Assembly (NCBI GenBank): GCA_037178675.1
Contig: JAYMGJ010000259.1
Location: forward strand, 1-64,000
Reading direction: 5' to 3'
Source: Scleroderma bovista
Taxonomy: Eukaryota; Basidiomycota; Agaricomycetes; Boletales; Sclerodermataceae
Length of the DNA: 64,000 nt
This document shows, one piece after another, positions 1 through 9,560 of this stretch (the stretch's first letter is position 1; the number at the start of each line of letters is the position of its first letter). A program made the position numbers and the translations under genes. The notes under the pieces are model-generated. The model was not told the origin of the DNA. It ran no database searches and saw only the letters and a list, made by a program, of their open reading frames with translations.

Positions 1-622
1 GTTGCACAGTGCGCTCTTCTGGTCTTCGAGAATTTACTACTGGAGCCCCACAACTTAGTCGTACTTGGGCTCCTTCATCTTCTTTGTTGCTGGCATGGTC
101 TTGCCAAATTACAACTCCACACTGACGAAACACTTGAAATAATGGATGGCGTCACCTACTCTCTCGGAAATGCACTATGCAAATTTGCAACTGATACATG
201 TGCTGCGTTCTCTATGCACGAGCTCAAATGCGAGGCTCTGGGTTGTCATCGTCAGAAGACACAGGCCCATTCGTCTGCCACATTAACCTGCACCAGCTCT
301 ACCGCTGCACGCCAGCCGAAAACGTTGAACCTCTGTACCTACAAACTCCATGCGCTTGGTGACTACACGAGTTCGATCAGGATGTTTGGGTGCACAGACT
401 CTTACTCGACTCAACCAGTGAGTACACACTGTTCAGGTGTATTTTTTTCTGATCCCAACTTATTTGTAGGGGGAACGGGAACACAGAGTTGGCAAAATGA
501 GGTTTACACGTACGAGCCACAAGGAGTACATTCGTCAACTGACTCGGATTGAACGGCGTCAGGAAAGAATTCACCGAATTCGCGAGGCTGTCAGGATCGG
601 TTCTCCTCGACGATCTTACTAG
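1..622 (+). pseudogene. Plavaka-type transposase, C-terminal part (runs in from left edge)
   Basis: Reading frame 1 is open from the first base. A phase-0 intron (GTGAGT...TTTGTAG, 418-469) joins it to a second exon ending in TAG at 620-622. The protein carries the C-terminal signature of agaricomycete Plavaka (CACTA-related) DDE transposases: a LHTDETLEIMD segment, then LCTYKLHALGDY, then TDSYSTQPGEREHR, and a basic tail with TRTSHKEYIRQLTRIERR. In the family this tail follows the DDE catalytic core, which lies outside the window. Residues between about 85 and 105 (Cys/Ser/Thr-rich) fit the family poorly. Whether the rest of the gene is intact cannot be seen. The TCCGGAGT-rich sequence that follows is probably the 3' flank of the same element, because a second Plavaka gene at 61-63 kb has the same sequence downstream of it. 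Confidence 0.7.
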
Positions 623-1338
623 GAGGTCCAGGGATGCAGGGAACTAATGAGGAGGTAAGTCCAGACACTAGTATGTGCTACTTAGTGCAGAGAGTCAAGT
701 CCAGGTCATATGGACAAAGTCCGGGCACTGGAGAAGCACTGGGAGCAAGTCCAGGTTTTGCGGAGTTAGTCCGGACCGTGGGAAAGTGGACCGGAGTAAA
801 GCGCAGCTTGTCCGGATGAAGGACATCCCAGAGGTGGGATAAGTCCTCAGGGGTCTAGCGTCGAGTCTGGGACAGAGTTGGCTTTTGCCCTTGTGTGAGT
901 AGGAGACTTGCTAGGATCGGACATAGGACCAAGGGGACGAGATAGGACGGAGGCCGGAGTTGGCCGGAGTTCAGGAGAACAAGATGGGATTAGGAGAGCA
1001 TAGTGGGTAGTACAGAGGGAGGAGTATCTTAGTCGAGATTTGATCTAAGGAACTACTAGGCCGGAGTATGGTAGTTTATATAGTAAAGAGAACTAGAGGT
1101 GAGTATATACGGTGACAAGTAAACACCTTAGTTGGGACAAGGGATAGAGCAGAAGCAGACAGGAAAATAAACTAGGTACAGGAAAATAAACCGGAGCAGA
1201 AGCAGACACGGGGAACTAGGATTACAGGGACGACAGAGGAAAAGCAGGGACAAGTAGGTAAGTGGAACTAGGTCGGAAGAGGACAGGTAAGGGTTGAAGG
1301 TGGACTTAACTAATGTTAAGTCCGGAGTGATGTCCAGG

Positions 1339-1456
1339 ACCGGAGGAAGTGGGACCGGAGGAAGTGGGACCGGAGGAAGTGGGACCGGAGGAAGTGGGAC
1401 CGGAGGAAGTGGGACCGGAGGAAGTGGGACCGGAGGAAGTGGGACCGGAGGAAGTG
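1339..1456. repeat. 15-bp minisatellite (ACCGGAGGAAGTGGG), ~8 copies
   Basis: Seven perfect tandem copies of a 15-bp unit start at 1339, with an eighth truncated copy from 1444. Because 15 is a multiple of three, all six frames are open through it and give spurious repetitive ORFs (Gly-Ser-rich, PLPPV-rich and so on). It looks like local amplification of the CCGGAG-type motif that fills the surrounding Plavaka flank. Confidence 0.95.
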
Positions 1457-1626
1457 CACGAGCGGAGGGAGTGTACGAGCGGAGGGAGTGTGCAGGCAGA
1501 GGAAGGGCGGAGTAGCTGGAGGAAGGTCCAGAGTTGGACATGGAAATGTCCTAAGACATTGGTGGACCTGACAGAGGAAGCAGAACAGGAGCAGGAGCGG
1601 AACTGAGCCAGAGTTGGATGTACCAG

Positions 1627-2684
1627 TAGGGAACTGCATGGGTATACCCATGGGTACCCAGAGGCCAACCCACACCCATACCCACCATGGGTCTGTACCC
1701 ACCTATGTGGGTATGGGTATGTGTGTGGGTTGGTGGGTAATTCCCGCGGGTTTACCCACTACTGCCACTATCACTACAATCTACCATGACAACACCACCA
1801 CCACCACCATGTTGACCACAGCAATGATTACAATAGTCCCCACCATGATGTCCACAACCATGACTGCCATGCTAATGATGATCACCATAGCCACTGCTCA
1901 CAACCCAGGCCATATCTACAATAACAGCGACCACAAACAAAACTCAAACCACACCATGCTGATATCAGGTCCATTATGATGACTAGTACTAGACAACCAC
2001 CATCACCACTGTTACTGTGCTGACAAGGATGTCAACATCCATTGAACACCAACTACAACCATAGTGCTGACAGTGGCAATGCCAACTTGAAATAATGACA
2101 GTCACAATACTGCCATGACCATAAGGTCAACAGCTATCATCACCACCACCATGCTGATGAAAAATACCTCAATCACACATCAGCATATACTGGCAATTGA
2201 AATGACACTCATGGGCCAGGCTCACTGTTTTGACTACAACAGCTGTCACCACCCCACTACTACCACCTTCATTTGATGCTGAATTCAACAACAGCCACCA
2301 CCCCCACCACTCATGACAATGGTACTAATAGCCATCACTACTGTAACCATTGCCCATGCCATGGCCTTCCACTACCATCACCACTGCCCCAACACCATAT
2401 TAATAATGTCAAACACTCATACCAACCATCACAATGTCATGTTCAGTGCTATGTATTAGAAATGCACCTTATGAATATATGAGTACTGAATTTCTGTACT
2501 ACTGTTAAATAAATATGCAAAGATTTGAGGAATCTGACAAGCTAAAAGGGGCTATTAGCCCCTGAATACCCACCATGTGGGTATGGGTATGGGTATGGGT
2601 ATCCAAAACCTGTACCCACACCCATACCCACCTGTACCCATACCCACAACCCACGGTGGGTACCCATACCCATGACTTTCCCTA
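1627..2684. mobile_element. Non-autonomous hAT-type element, 1.06 kb
   Basis: The element starts TAGGGAACTGCATGGGTA. Its right end, read in reverse complement, is TAGGGAAAGTCATGGGTA. It is flanked by a perfect 8-bp direct repeat TGTACCAG (1619-1626 and 2685-2692), the target-site duplication length of hAT transposons. Subterminal DNA at both ends is rich in GGGTA/TACCC in both orientations (1640-1755 and 2565-2680). The core (1755-2550) is CCA/CAC-rich low-complexity DNA with no credible gene. It is inserted into the Plavaka 3' flank. A second element with related ends lies at 30357-32036. No transposase is encoded, so it would have to be mobilised in trans. Confidence 0.85.
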
Positions 2685-3203
2685 TGTACCAGCCGGAGTT
2701 GGGCTACATCGCAGACAAGGCTAAGGGAGTGGCCGGACTGAAACCGGAGTAGCGACTAATGGTAGGTACAGGTCCGACATGGAGGAGTTAGACTGCAGAT
2801 CTGTCTGTAGGAAGACAGGGGTTAGTCCTGAGGCGGAGATGGACGTAGTGACCGGAGTTGAGCTGGAGTGCAGCTATGGGGCTGGAGATGGCCGGACTAG
2901 ATCCGGAGTTGCATCTATGCCTAAGGAGAGGTCAGGCGGGCCAAGGTAAGACCGGAGTTGCGACTGGAAAAGTATGGATATGACAGTTGGAGTTAGAGCT
3001 CCGCTTGGATGTTGCTGATGAGTCATCGGGCAGTGGATTCTTTTCGGGGTTTTTGGCACAGGTTTTCACATGGGACTGTGCGCGGGACTGTGCTTCCGAA
3101 CTGGCTCTAAAATGGTTATGACCGACTGAGTGGTGCAAGACAATTGTCTTGTAAAATTCCTAGTACATTTCACATCTAGCTTCTGTGTTCCAGGTATCTA
3201 TTC

Positions 3204-5447
3204 CTACTTGCCCTTCTTCCTGACTATATCGTCCAGCATCCAATGGTCGTGAGCTGCCAAAATAGGCTCCCCATCTCTTGCACCATCTGGCCTATCTATA
3301 TCTTTTCTGTTCACATATGGAGGATAACATACCACCTTTATTTTGCCAGCCCAGTCAAAGTCGATGATCATGAATTGAATCATCATCCCAGCTCCCTTTC
3401 TCACCATGAAGTTTACATCGCGGACATCACCATGAACAAAACCATCGCCATGTAATTGGACCAACTGCTTGCGGATTTCCTCAAAGGCTGACTTGGGGAG
3501 GCGGTCCGTCAAGTCATTCAATGGTTTGTAGCCAACGAGCTCATCCATGACCACCATGAACCAACCACCCGCGGTCTGTTCAAACCCCCGCAACGCGGGT
3601 GCGAAACCTAACTGTGCACAGCGCCAATGAGCCTCCCGTGAATATCGTCGGACAAATTTGATGCAGATCGGAACTTCAGTGCCCGAGTCTTCAACCAGCG
3701 TTCCGAAAAAAAGAAGCTTGTGATCGTCCTTGACCCGTTCTCTATAACAGAATGTTTTCTTGCTGCCATCGGCGAGAGACACGTAACTTGTGGGATATGG
3801 GAAAAGCGACGGGTGAGACAGCGTGTTGGAAAGTCCATTGACAGCCAAGACTTCGTAATATTGCTTCAGCGACCGGACAGCTTTCCGGAAAGCAGACATG
3901 TGGCGTGCTGCGGCGATCTGATTGTCGGTATCAGTAGAATGATAATTGAAGGCCAGCGGTGTCGAAAGAATTTGAACTGCAGGACACAGGTTCCACACAG
4001 CACCAGCAAAGACAATGTATGGTCCTGGAGAGAGAGCGGTCTGCTTGTCAGTGAATCGTAAAGAAATCGGAAAACTAACCGAAAAGAACCAAGAGAAAAC
4101 ATGGCAGGGGAGACCCCGTGCTTTCAAGCACTTGCGTTCTCGTCCGCTCAAGGTAGTACGCCGCAGCTTGCATGTATGGCTCTGAGACAGAGGCTGCTGC
4201 CTCGTTTTTGAACTCTGCAATCACGTAGCGATATTCGCCGACGGACAAGTCACCGTCCACCTGGTAATCCTGGGTTCCTTTCTTCGCGGTAACGCGAAGT
4301 CCAATTTCGTAGCTTGCAAGGCTTCACCGCGTTGACCTTGTCCACTCGCTCTTTTTCGTTATCATACACCTCCGACATGGCATTTGCAAACTTTCCGATG
4401 AAAACATTATCTTCTTCTGTTATCGAGTGAGTCTTGCAGTCGTCCAGGAACTGCCCAAACGCTGGATGTAAAAGCGTCGCCGGAATAGTCTCTTCGGGAT
4501 CGCGAGGACGGCCACAGCGTATCTGCGTCGTCGGATTTCGTTGCGACCCACGGAATGACGAAGGATGCGATGAATCAGAAGGAGCCTTTGAGGGACGACC
4601 TTTGAGGAACTCGTTCCGCGCCACTTTAATCGGATCCCCTTCGTCGGTCAGATCCTCTCCTGCGATCACTTGGCCAGAAGTCGGCGGAGGAAGTCTAATT
4701 TTCAGTATCGCTGCGGTCCGGGATTCAGTATGACTCAATGAGGTCAGACGATCACTTACGGTCGGTTTGAACAATTTCGATAACGACACAATACGTTTGG
4801 AGAACAGGGACATCCGCGAAACACTCGAATATGTTTTGTCTGCCGTTGAGGCGCTTGCCCTCATTCATCTTGTCGATACTCCTCGATGTTATCCTCCAAA
4901 ATCCTGTACACTTGTATGCAAGCAGTGGGTACATCACGAAGCTCGGCGTGACGCTTTGCGAGCTGCTCTTTGACTTTCGAGATTGTTCCGTTTGATTGAA
5001 TTTCCAATGAACTTTCTTGCTCAGTCTCTCCACCTCGAAACCAGTAAAAGATTGTCGGGTATGGTGCATCTGAATAACCAGTAATCAATGATAAGAGCAA
5101 GCTAGGATTGTGACGGCCATGTACATACCGACAATGATGTGGATATGCGTTTCGGGTTGTGCTGCTGTGAACAGATCCGATAGTTTACGCAATGGTTCCA
5201 AGGGTTCCCCCAACTCAGAGAGGACGATATTTCTGAGATTTTCTTTGTGGGGTTCGGCCACGGGTTCACTGGGCTTGTAAAGAGAAAGGCAGCTCGCGTT
5301 CACGTCGCGAAAAGTTGGCGTTGCTGACTGCTTGTTCTTAATGGCTTCTTTCAGGGCTCCGACAGTCATTGATCTTGGAATGTTGATCTCGAAGATCTCT
5401 CTAGCATGCTGAGCACGGACCCAACAGTTGAGTGTGAGTGCTTCCAT
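3204..5447 (-). CDS. Crinkler (CRN)-like protein with nuclease-like and kinase-like domains; probable frameshift
   Basis: The N-terminal exon (5447-5129) has the ubiquitin-like CRN header: MEALTLNCWVRAQ, a MTVGALKEAIK segment, then a LRKLSDLF...HIHIIV end. A second, related unit begins at 5069 after a GTATGT intron (5070-5128). The middle part ends in VIAEFKNE, an E-x-K motif followed by PYMQAAAYY, which resembles the PD-(D/E)XK nuclease parts of CRN proteins. After an intron at 4025-4079, the C-terminal exon carries a kinase-like fold with HGDVRDVNF (catalytic-loop HxD) and IIDFDWAG (DFG position). A further intron is 4711-4759. The frame changes at about 4865, explained either by a 1-nt shift or by an unusually short ~40-nt intron, and again near 4310. 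Family knowledge: CRN proteins occur in oomycetes and many fungi and are thought to act in conflict or as effectors. Function here is unknown. Confidence 0.7.
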
Positions 5448-5650
5448 GTTGTGGCACGGACGAATGAATTCACGCGCCGACTTTATGTAGGCCTCAAGGT
5501 ATGCTCATGTCACTACCACGTGATGGTGGTGCGACAACGCGCGCGCGCCACTACCTTCGCCATGTATGATAATGTTCAGCTTCTGGACCTGTGGCATTTC
5601 TCAAGTCTCCCTAAGCCAGACTCTCTTCGTAGAGGAAAATAGACGTTCCT

Positions 5651-5860
5651 CTATAAGGAGAGTTTGCTTTTATTCGCAAGGTGGTTACAGTCGTTCAGGA
5701 ATTCGGACGCATTTCGTTCAGAGGTCGTTCGACAGAACGTGAACTTGTACATAGCTCCAGCCATCACAAAGCTTTCAACCAGTTCCGCTGAGGAACCCGG
5801 TCGCATACATACATAGAAATTCAAATCCCCTATTGCCTTTGGCAGCAAGCCTGAAATAAG
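5651..5860 (-). pseudogene. Short relic of an unrecognised fungal family
   Basis: A ~70-codon frame with GDLNFYV and SSAELVESFVMAGAMYKFTF. The pattern (D-L-[DN]-F-Y-V, then a helix, then a short strand) resembles uncharacterised nucleotidyltransferase-like proteins of basidiomycetes, in which an S-D-L-D-F-Y-V motif is common, but too little remains to be sure. It lies next to the end of the inverted duplication at 5876, so it may be a fragment carried with a rearrangement. An alternative is a chance open frame. Confidence 0.25.
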
Positions 5861-5875
5861 TGTACGAGGCCTCCG

Positions 5876-6871
5876 AACGAAGAGCATCTATGGCAGTTGG
5901 TGACAATGACGATTCGGACTATGATAAAGTTGTCATGAGGACGAAAGGATATATCACGAACCTACTGATACACAGATCGCTTAATTACCTCCTCGAGACC
6001 ATTACAGAAGCGATCAACACCCCTGTCAGAGCTCCAAGAACACCAATCATCATTCACCGCGCATACTCATCAAACTTGGTAGCGACAGGCATTCCTGCAT
6101 GAGCAAAGTTAATGGTACCACTCCTAAGAAAGTATATGACGACACCCGTGATGAATCCAGCGACAGAATACGCAAGAAACACGAGCGGAAGCGAAGGCAT
6201 GATGCTCCGGCGCTGAAAGACCCCATCAGTATCCGTATCAGTTACTGGCGAAAGGGTAATAACGCTTACAGGAAGCAGAACAAAGCCCTCTCCAGCGGTT
6301 TGTGCAGCACCTTGTGCCATTTCTGATTTATACCGGAAAATAGATACGAAAGATGTGATCATGCTCAGCACAGAGCATAAGATGGCGACCAAACCTCCAA
6401 TCCGGGTTATACTGTCCAATTCTGGCAGGGTCATGAGCGTCACCGAAGCACTGAGGATGATGGCCGACTGTGGTTAGGAGATGAGTACAACTTTCAAAAA
6501 CATGGATGCGGCCCTCACCACGAGACATGCACATGCGCCAATGACGAATAGTGGAGCGCTGCTCGGCGTAGCTGTGTTGTTCTCCACGTCAAAATGACTA
6601 CTGTATCTCGCTCTGTCGACCAAGAGGAACGGGATCCCTAGGTCATAGTATGCCGACGACGATTTCCAGCACCGTGTGCAAGATCGGCGTGTACTTTGCA
6701 GTGTGCATATGGCTGATGTCGCGGGGTAGAGGTCTGTGCGGCCTGAGGTGCACCTGGTGCCAATGTGCTGCGTGTAGTGTACAAGATAAGATAGTCATTC
6801 CATGCAGTCGATGCAAAAACAAAACATACCGACTCGTAATAGGGTTCGCGCGACCATGCGCGTGTATGAAA
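5876..6871 (-). repeat. Inverted segmental duplication, copy L (partner 11116-11940)
   Basis: Read in reverse complement, this segment matches 11116-11940 from TTTCATACACGCGCATGGTCGCGCGAA to beyond the gene stop (GTTCGTGATATATCCTTYCGTCCTCATGACAA). It covers the last exons of a membrane-protein gene plus about 100 bp of 3' sequence. Copy L keeps a ~170-bp stretch (6430-6600) that copy R has lost. The arms are about 4.2 kb apart. Confidence 0.9.
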
Positions 6872-7394
6872 CTGGTACTGACAGTGTTCCTCTGGCTCGT
6901 CGGTGAAGACTGACGGAGCACTGTCTGTAGGATCGTTGACGACAAGAGTTGGAATGGGCTGGGCAGGGGGAGGTGCGGGGACTTCTTCAGGTACAGACGG
7001 TGCTGGAGTAGGACCGCGAGCTGACTCTGTACATTCAGCAGAGATGACCTCTCCGGAAAGCAGGGAGGACAGCCCTTTCGGGAGAGCAGGTGCGGGTTCA
7101 GGAGATAAGGCTGCAGCCTCGCAAATGGGCGATTCAGGAATAGGGCTGGGCGTCGATACAGCGGGTTGAGCTGGGATCTATAGTTTGATGAGGGATGAAC
7201 TAGAGTCCTTGCGCTCGGGTGTGGGTGGATAAAAAGAGCCTGTGGTGGACGCGGTATCGGAGTCGGGGGGCGGGGAAGTTGCTGAGCCTGCACGGCCAGG
7301 TAGAACTGGGGATACTGAATACAGTCGAGGAGCGTTGCATCACCGTCCCGACGCGTGAGCGAAAGGTCAACTTTTTCACGGGAGTAGTGGCCAT
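5985..7394 (-). pseudogene. Multi-pass membrane protein of a basidiomycete-specific family, decayed copy L
   Basis: C-terminal exons encode hydrophobic helices (GGLVAILCSVLSMITSFVSIF and LPLVFLAYSVAGFITGVVIYF), as in the paralogue at 9.5-11.8 kb. Introns can be placed at about 6470-6518 (GTGAGG...CCACAG) and in the segment after FVLLP. Three lesions are visible against copy R: a 1-nt insertion near 6640 that creates a stop (CTATGACC instead of CTATGCC), a TGG-to-TGA change after FDEYAR at 6052-6054, and a different 5' part. Upstream of 6871 the frame is Pro/Ala/Ser-rich and unlike copy R, so the 5' portion may be a fusion. The start at 7394 is a guess. The family is not named; related proteins have an N-terminal WW-like segment and C-terminal transmembrane helices. 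Confidence 0.5.
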
Positions 7395-8051
7395 GGCTGA
7401 AGGGATGGAATAGATAATTAGGGGGTGGTGCTGGAGCGGAATGGGAAGTGAGAGGGTTGCGCAGTGAGTTATCTATACAAGAGTGAGGTCATGCCTGGGA
7501 CAACGGGGGCAGATAATCGCGAGGTGGGTGAGGCATACATGGCAAAGTGCGATATCGCGAGCGAAACACGCTGATACACTTCATGCGGCGACGACTCGGG
7601 CCCTGGGTCTGAGCGCTGAGCACTGCGGGCAGGACATGGTGCAGTCGAGTTGTCCGCTCGCTACGAATCAAGGAACAGCGTCAATACACGTGTAGGACAC
7701 TTTCATTCCAACGACTGGCGGCACTAGATGCGAAGACCAAGGCAAATTATAGGGCAGACACAGGACGATCGCGTGTTGTCGAGATCTTGGGTTTCGTTCG
7801 CTGAACGACATTCTTTAGTTTGCCATATTATGTATACTTTTTCCGGATGCGCAGCCAGCTCAACGCTTCACTTCAGAGAGTGAATATCGCACTGGTGACC
7901 TGTCTCTAGGACGCCAAGCGATCCTTACTAAGGGAGGTATCTCTGGGTCCCCTATGCCACCCTCATCCGTTCTGCATCGTCACCACTCCCTGTAGGTTTG
8001 TTGCAATGCTAACGGTAATGCACCCGCCTTGCAACACGACCTAATATCCAG
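7395..8051. other. Intergenic; no gene recognised
   Basis: Mixed sequence with short overlapping frames and no recognisable domain. The last part (about 7992-8051, GTAGGT...ATATCCAG) looks like an intron leading into the EEP pseudogene exon at 8052, but the preceding exon has a stop at about 7939-7941 and does not supply the missing N-terminus. Confidence 0.5.
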
Positions 8052-8771
8052 GCCTCCCAGTCAGGGCCCGTCGCACGCTCCAAGCTCATCCTCGATCACA
8101 TCTTGAAGGGACCCAAGTTTTCCGATATTATTCATCTCCAAGGAGTCACTTCCAGCGCCCGACAATCTCTCCTCGACGATCGCTCTGGCTTCCTGACGAC
8201 CGACGCTGAGGACGACACGTCTTTCAAGGGCCTACCATTCGCGACCATGACGTTGCTCTCCCGCAAGCGTTTTGGCTCTCCGTTGCTTGACAGCGTCTTC
8301 CGCATGGAGCTGCCTAGCAGGTACAGGAGGGATGCGCTCTGCGTGGATATCGCCACCCCAACTGCATCTGGCGCAGCATTCCGTCTCCTTAACGTGCACC
8401 TCGACTCCCTCGACTCGCATTTCCGGCGTGCTCTACAGATGTGGGCACTGGCTGGCCTCCTGCGCGAGCCCAGATGGAGGGGTGGGATCATCGCAGGCGA
8501 CTTCAACGCAATCCTCCCCGAGGATCATAGGCTCGTCGACGAACACGAGCTGCTCGATGCCTGGGTCGCGCTACACGGGAGTACGGGGCCCGATGGAGCT
8601 ACGTGGGGTGTTGGCGTGGAACTAGAGGGCGGACTGAAGGCAGGGAGGTTAGACAAGGTTGCAATGTTGGGCTTGAAGCCTGATGAGATCGAAGTTTTCC
8701 AGCCTGGTCTCGTTGGGGCCGATAGACCTTGGAGCGACCACTGCAGGCTGCGCTGCACCTTCACCATCTAA
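8052..8771 (+). pseudogene. Endonuclease/exonuclease/phosphatase (EEP) family protein, N-terminus missing and catalytic Glu lost
   Basis: The exon opens after an acceptor at 8051 with SQSGPVARSKLILDHIL and stays open to TAA-containing sequence after RCTFTI (stop by 8771). EEP hallmarks are visible: IIAGDFNAI (Mg/substrate-binding GDFNA), an RLDKVAM segment and WSDHCRL (SDH). Two things argue against function. The usual N-terminal WN motif exon is absent upstream. The metal-binding Glu of the LQEV motif is Gly here (IIHLQGV). Related fungal proteins resemble TDP2/tyrosyl-DNA phosphodiesterase-like enzymes. The rest of the domain is well conserved, so loss of activity may be recent. Confidence 0.75.
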
Positions 8772-9034
8772 TATGGTAAGCAAGTTCTTTTTCTAGCTTG
8801 TTCGATGCGTATATAACCAACCACTTGCTTTTCCCTCAGACGCAATTAGATCGAAAGCGGTTGAACCATTTGTTGCTTTTCTTTTCCAACGTCGGATGAT
8901 CCATCCCTTCTGACTATGTTGTGTACGTTTGTAAGATTGTCTGTGTAAGTTGTTAAGTCGCCATAATCGTTGCCTCCTTGCAGCTATAGGACTATACAGA
9001 TAACTTTCTACAGATAACTTTCTAGATAACCACC

Positions 9035-9560
9035 ATGTCTCAATCTCTCCTTCACACCGCTCTCAAGCTGCTCTTCAAGAACTGGTACGCTGTGGTTGGA
9101 GCTCAAGCGGCTGCCAAAACCCGTGTCTCCGTCGTCGGCGGCCTCTATATCCAGGCCAGGGACATACGCATCACGACGGTCAGTATCATTTATTTTTCTT
9201 GGGCTACAGAGTTCGGTTGCTCACAGCTTAACATCAGGATATTGACGTCGTTGTCAGGTCCGACCCCTCGATTGACCGCTTCAAGATCCGGAACCTGATT
9301 GCTGCGAGCGACAACCACTTCACCGTGAACATGGAGAAGATTTGCAGCCTGACTTACCGCAAGAAACCAGGAGACCCCGTGACTCCGATCGATATCATCG
9401 ACGACAAAGTGGTAAGTCCAAATTATCGTTCCTCCTCCTCATCGCTCGTTTTGATATGCCATATACGTAGACTCTTTACATGCTTGAGGGCATGTCCCTC
9501 CTCGACGTCATCGATAAAGACCAGATGCCCTTGCCGTCTGGGCCGAACACGCACGCGCCA
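9035..9560 (+). CDS. Nucleotidyltransferase-fold-like protein, 5' part
   Basis: ATG at 9035. Exon 1 is 9035-9178, exon 2 9238-9411 and exon 3 from 9471, joined by clean GT-AG introns in frame. The protein has NWYAVVGAQAAAKTRV, then TTDIDVVVRSDP, then IRNLIAASDNHFTV. The VVGA..A and D-I-D-x-V-V pattern matches a nucleotidyltransferase-like family common in agaricomycetes, whose two Asp residues would bind metal. The third exon runs into sequence belonging to the next gene in another frame, so the 3' end is uncertain and the protein is probably truncated or fused. No biochemical role is known for this fungal family. Confidence 0.5.

Larger units (their letters stand above)
623..2999 (+). repeat. 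Plavaka 3' flank rich in TCCGGAGT/ACCGGAG motifs
   Basis: Non-coding sequence directly after the transposase stop. It is densely packed with variants of TCCGGAGT, ACCGGAGT and GGTCCGGAC. It is interrupted at 1627-2684 by a hAT-type insertion; the two halves rejoin across the duplicated 8-mer. Several stretches match 59610-60260 in reverse complement, for example a block around 1070-1125 containing GAGAACTAG and CGGTGACAAGTAAAC, and a block around 2845-2915 containing GACCGGAGTTGAGCTG. The other copy also lies just downstream of a Plavaka gene, so this is inferred to be the subterminal region of a Plavaka family. No terminal inverted repeat was identified. Confidence 0.6.

Noticed and set aside
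1128..1702. Several long repetitive ORFs (Gly-Ser, PLPPV, SGPTS, FLRSH repeats)
   Set aside because: They are the six-frame translations of a 15-bp minisatellite, which is open in all frames; no conserved flanks.
2565..2680. GGGTATGGGTATGGGTAT runs as an internal telomere
   Set aside because: Units occur in both orientations, are mirrored at the other end of a 1.06-kb segment with TIRs and an 8-bp target duplication, and are not TTAGGG; they belong to a hAT-type element.
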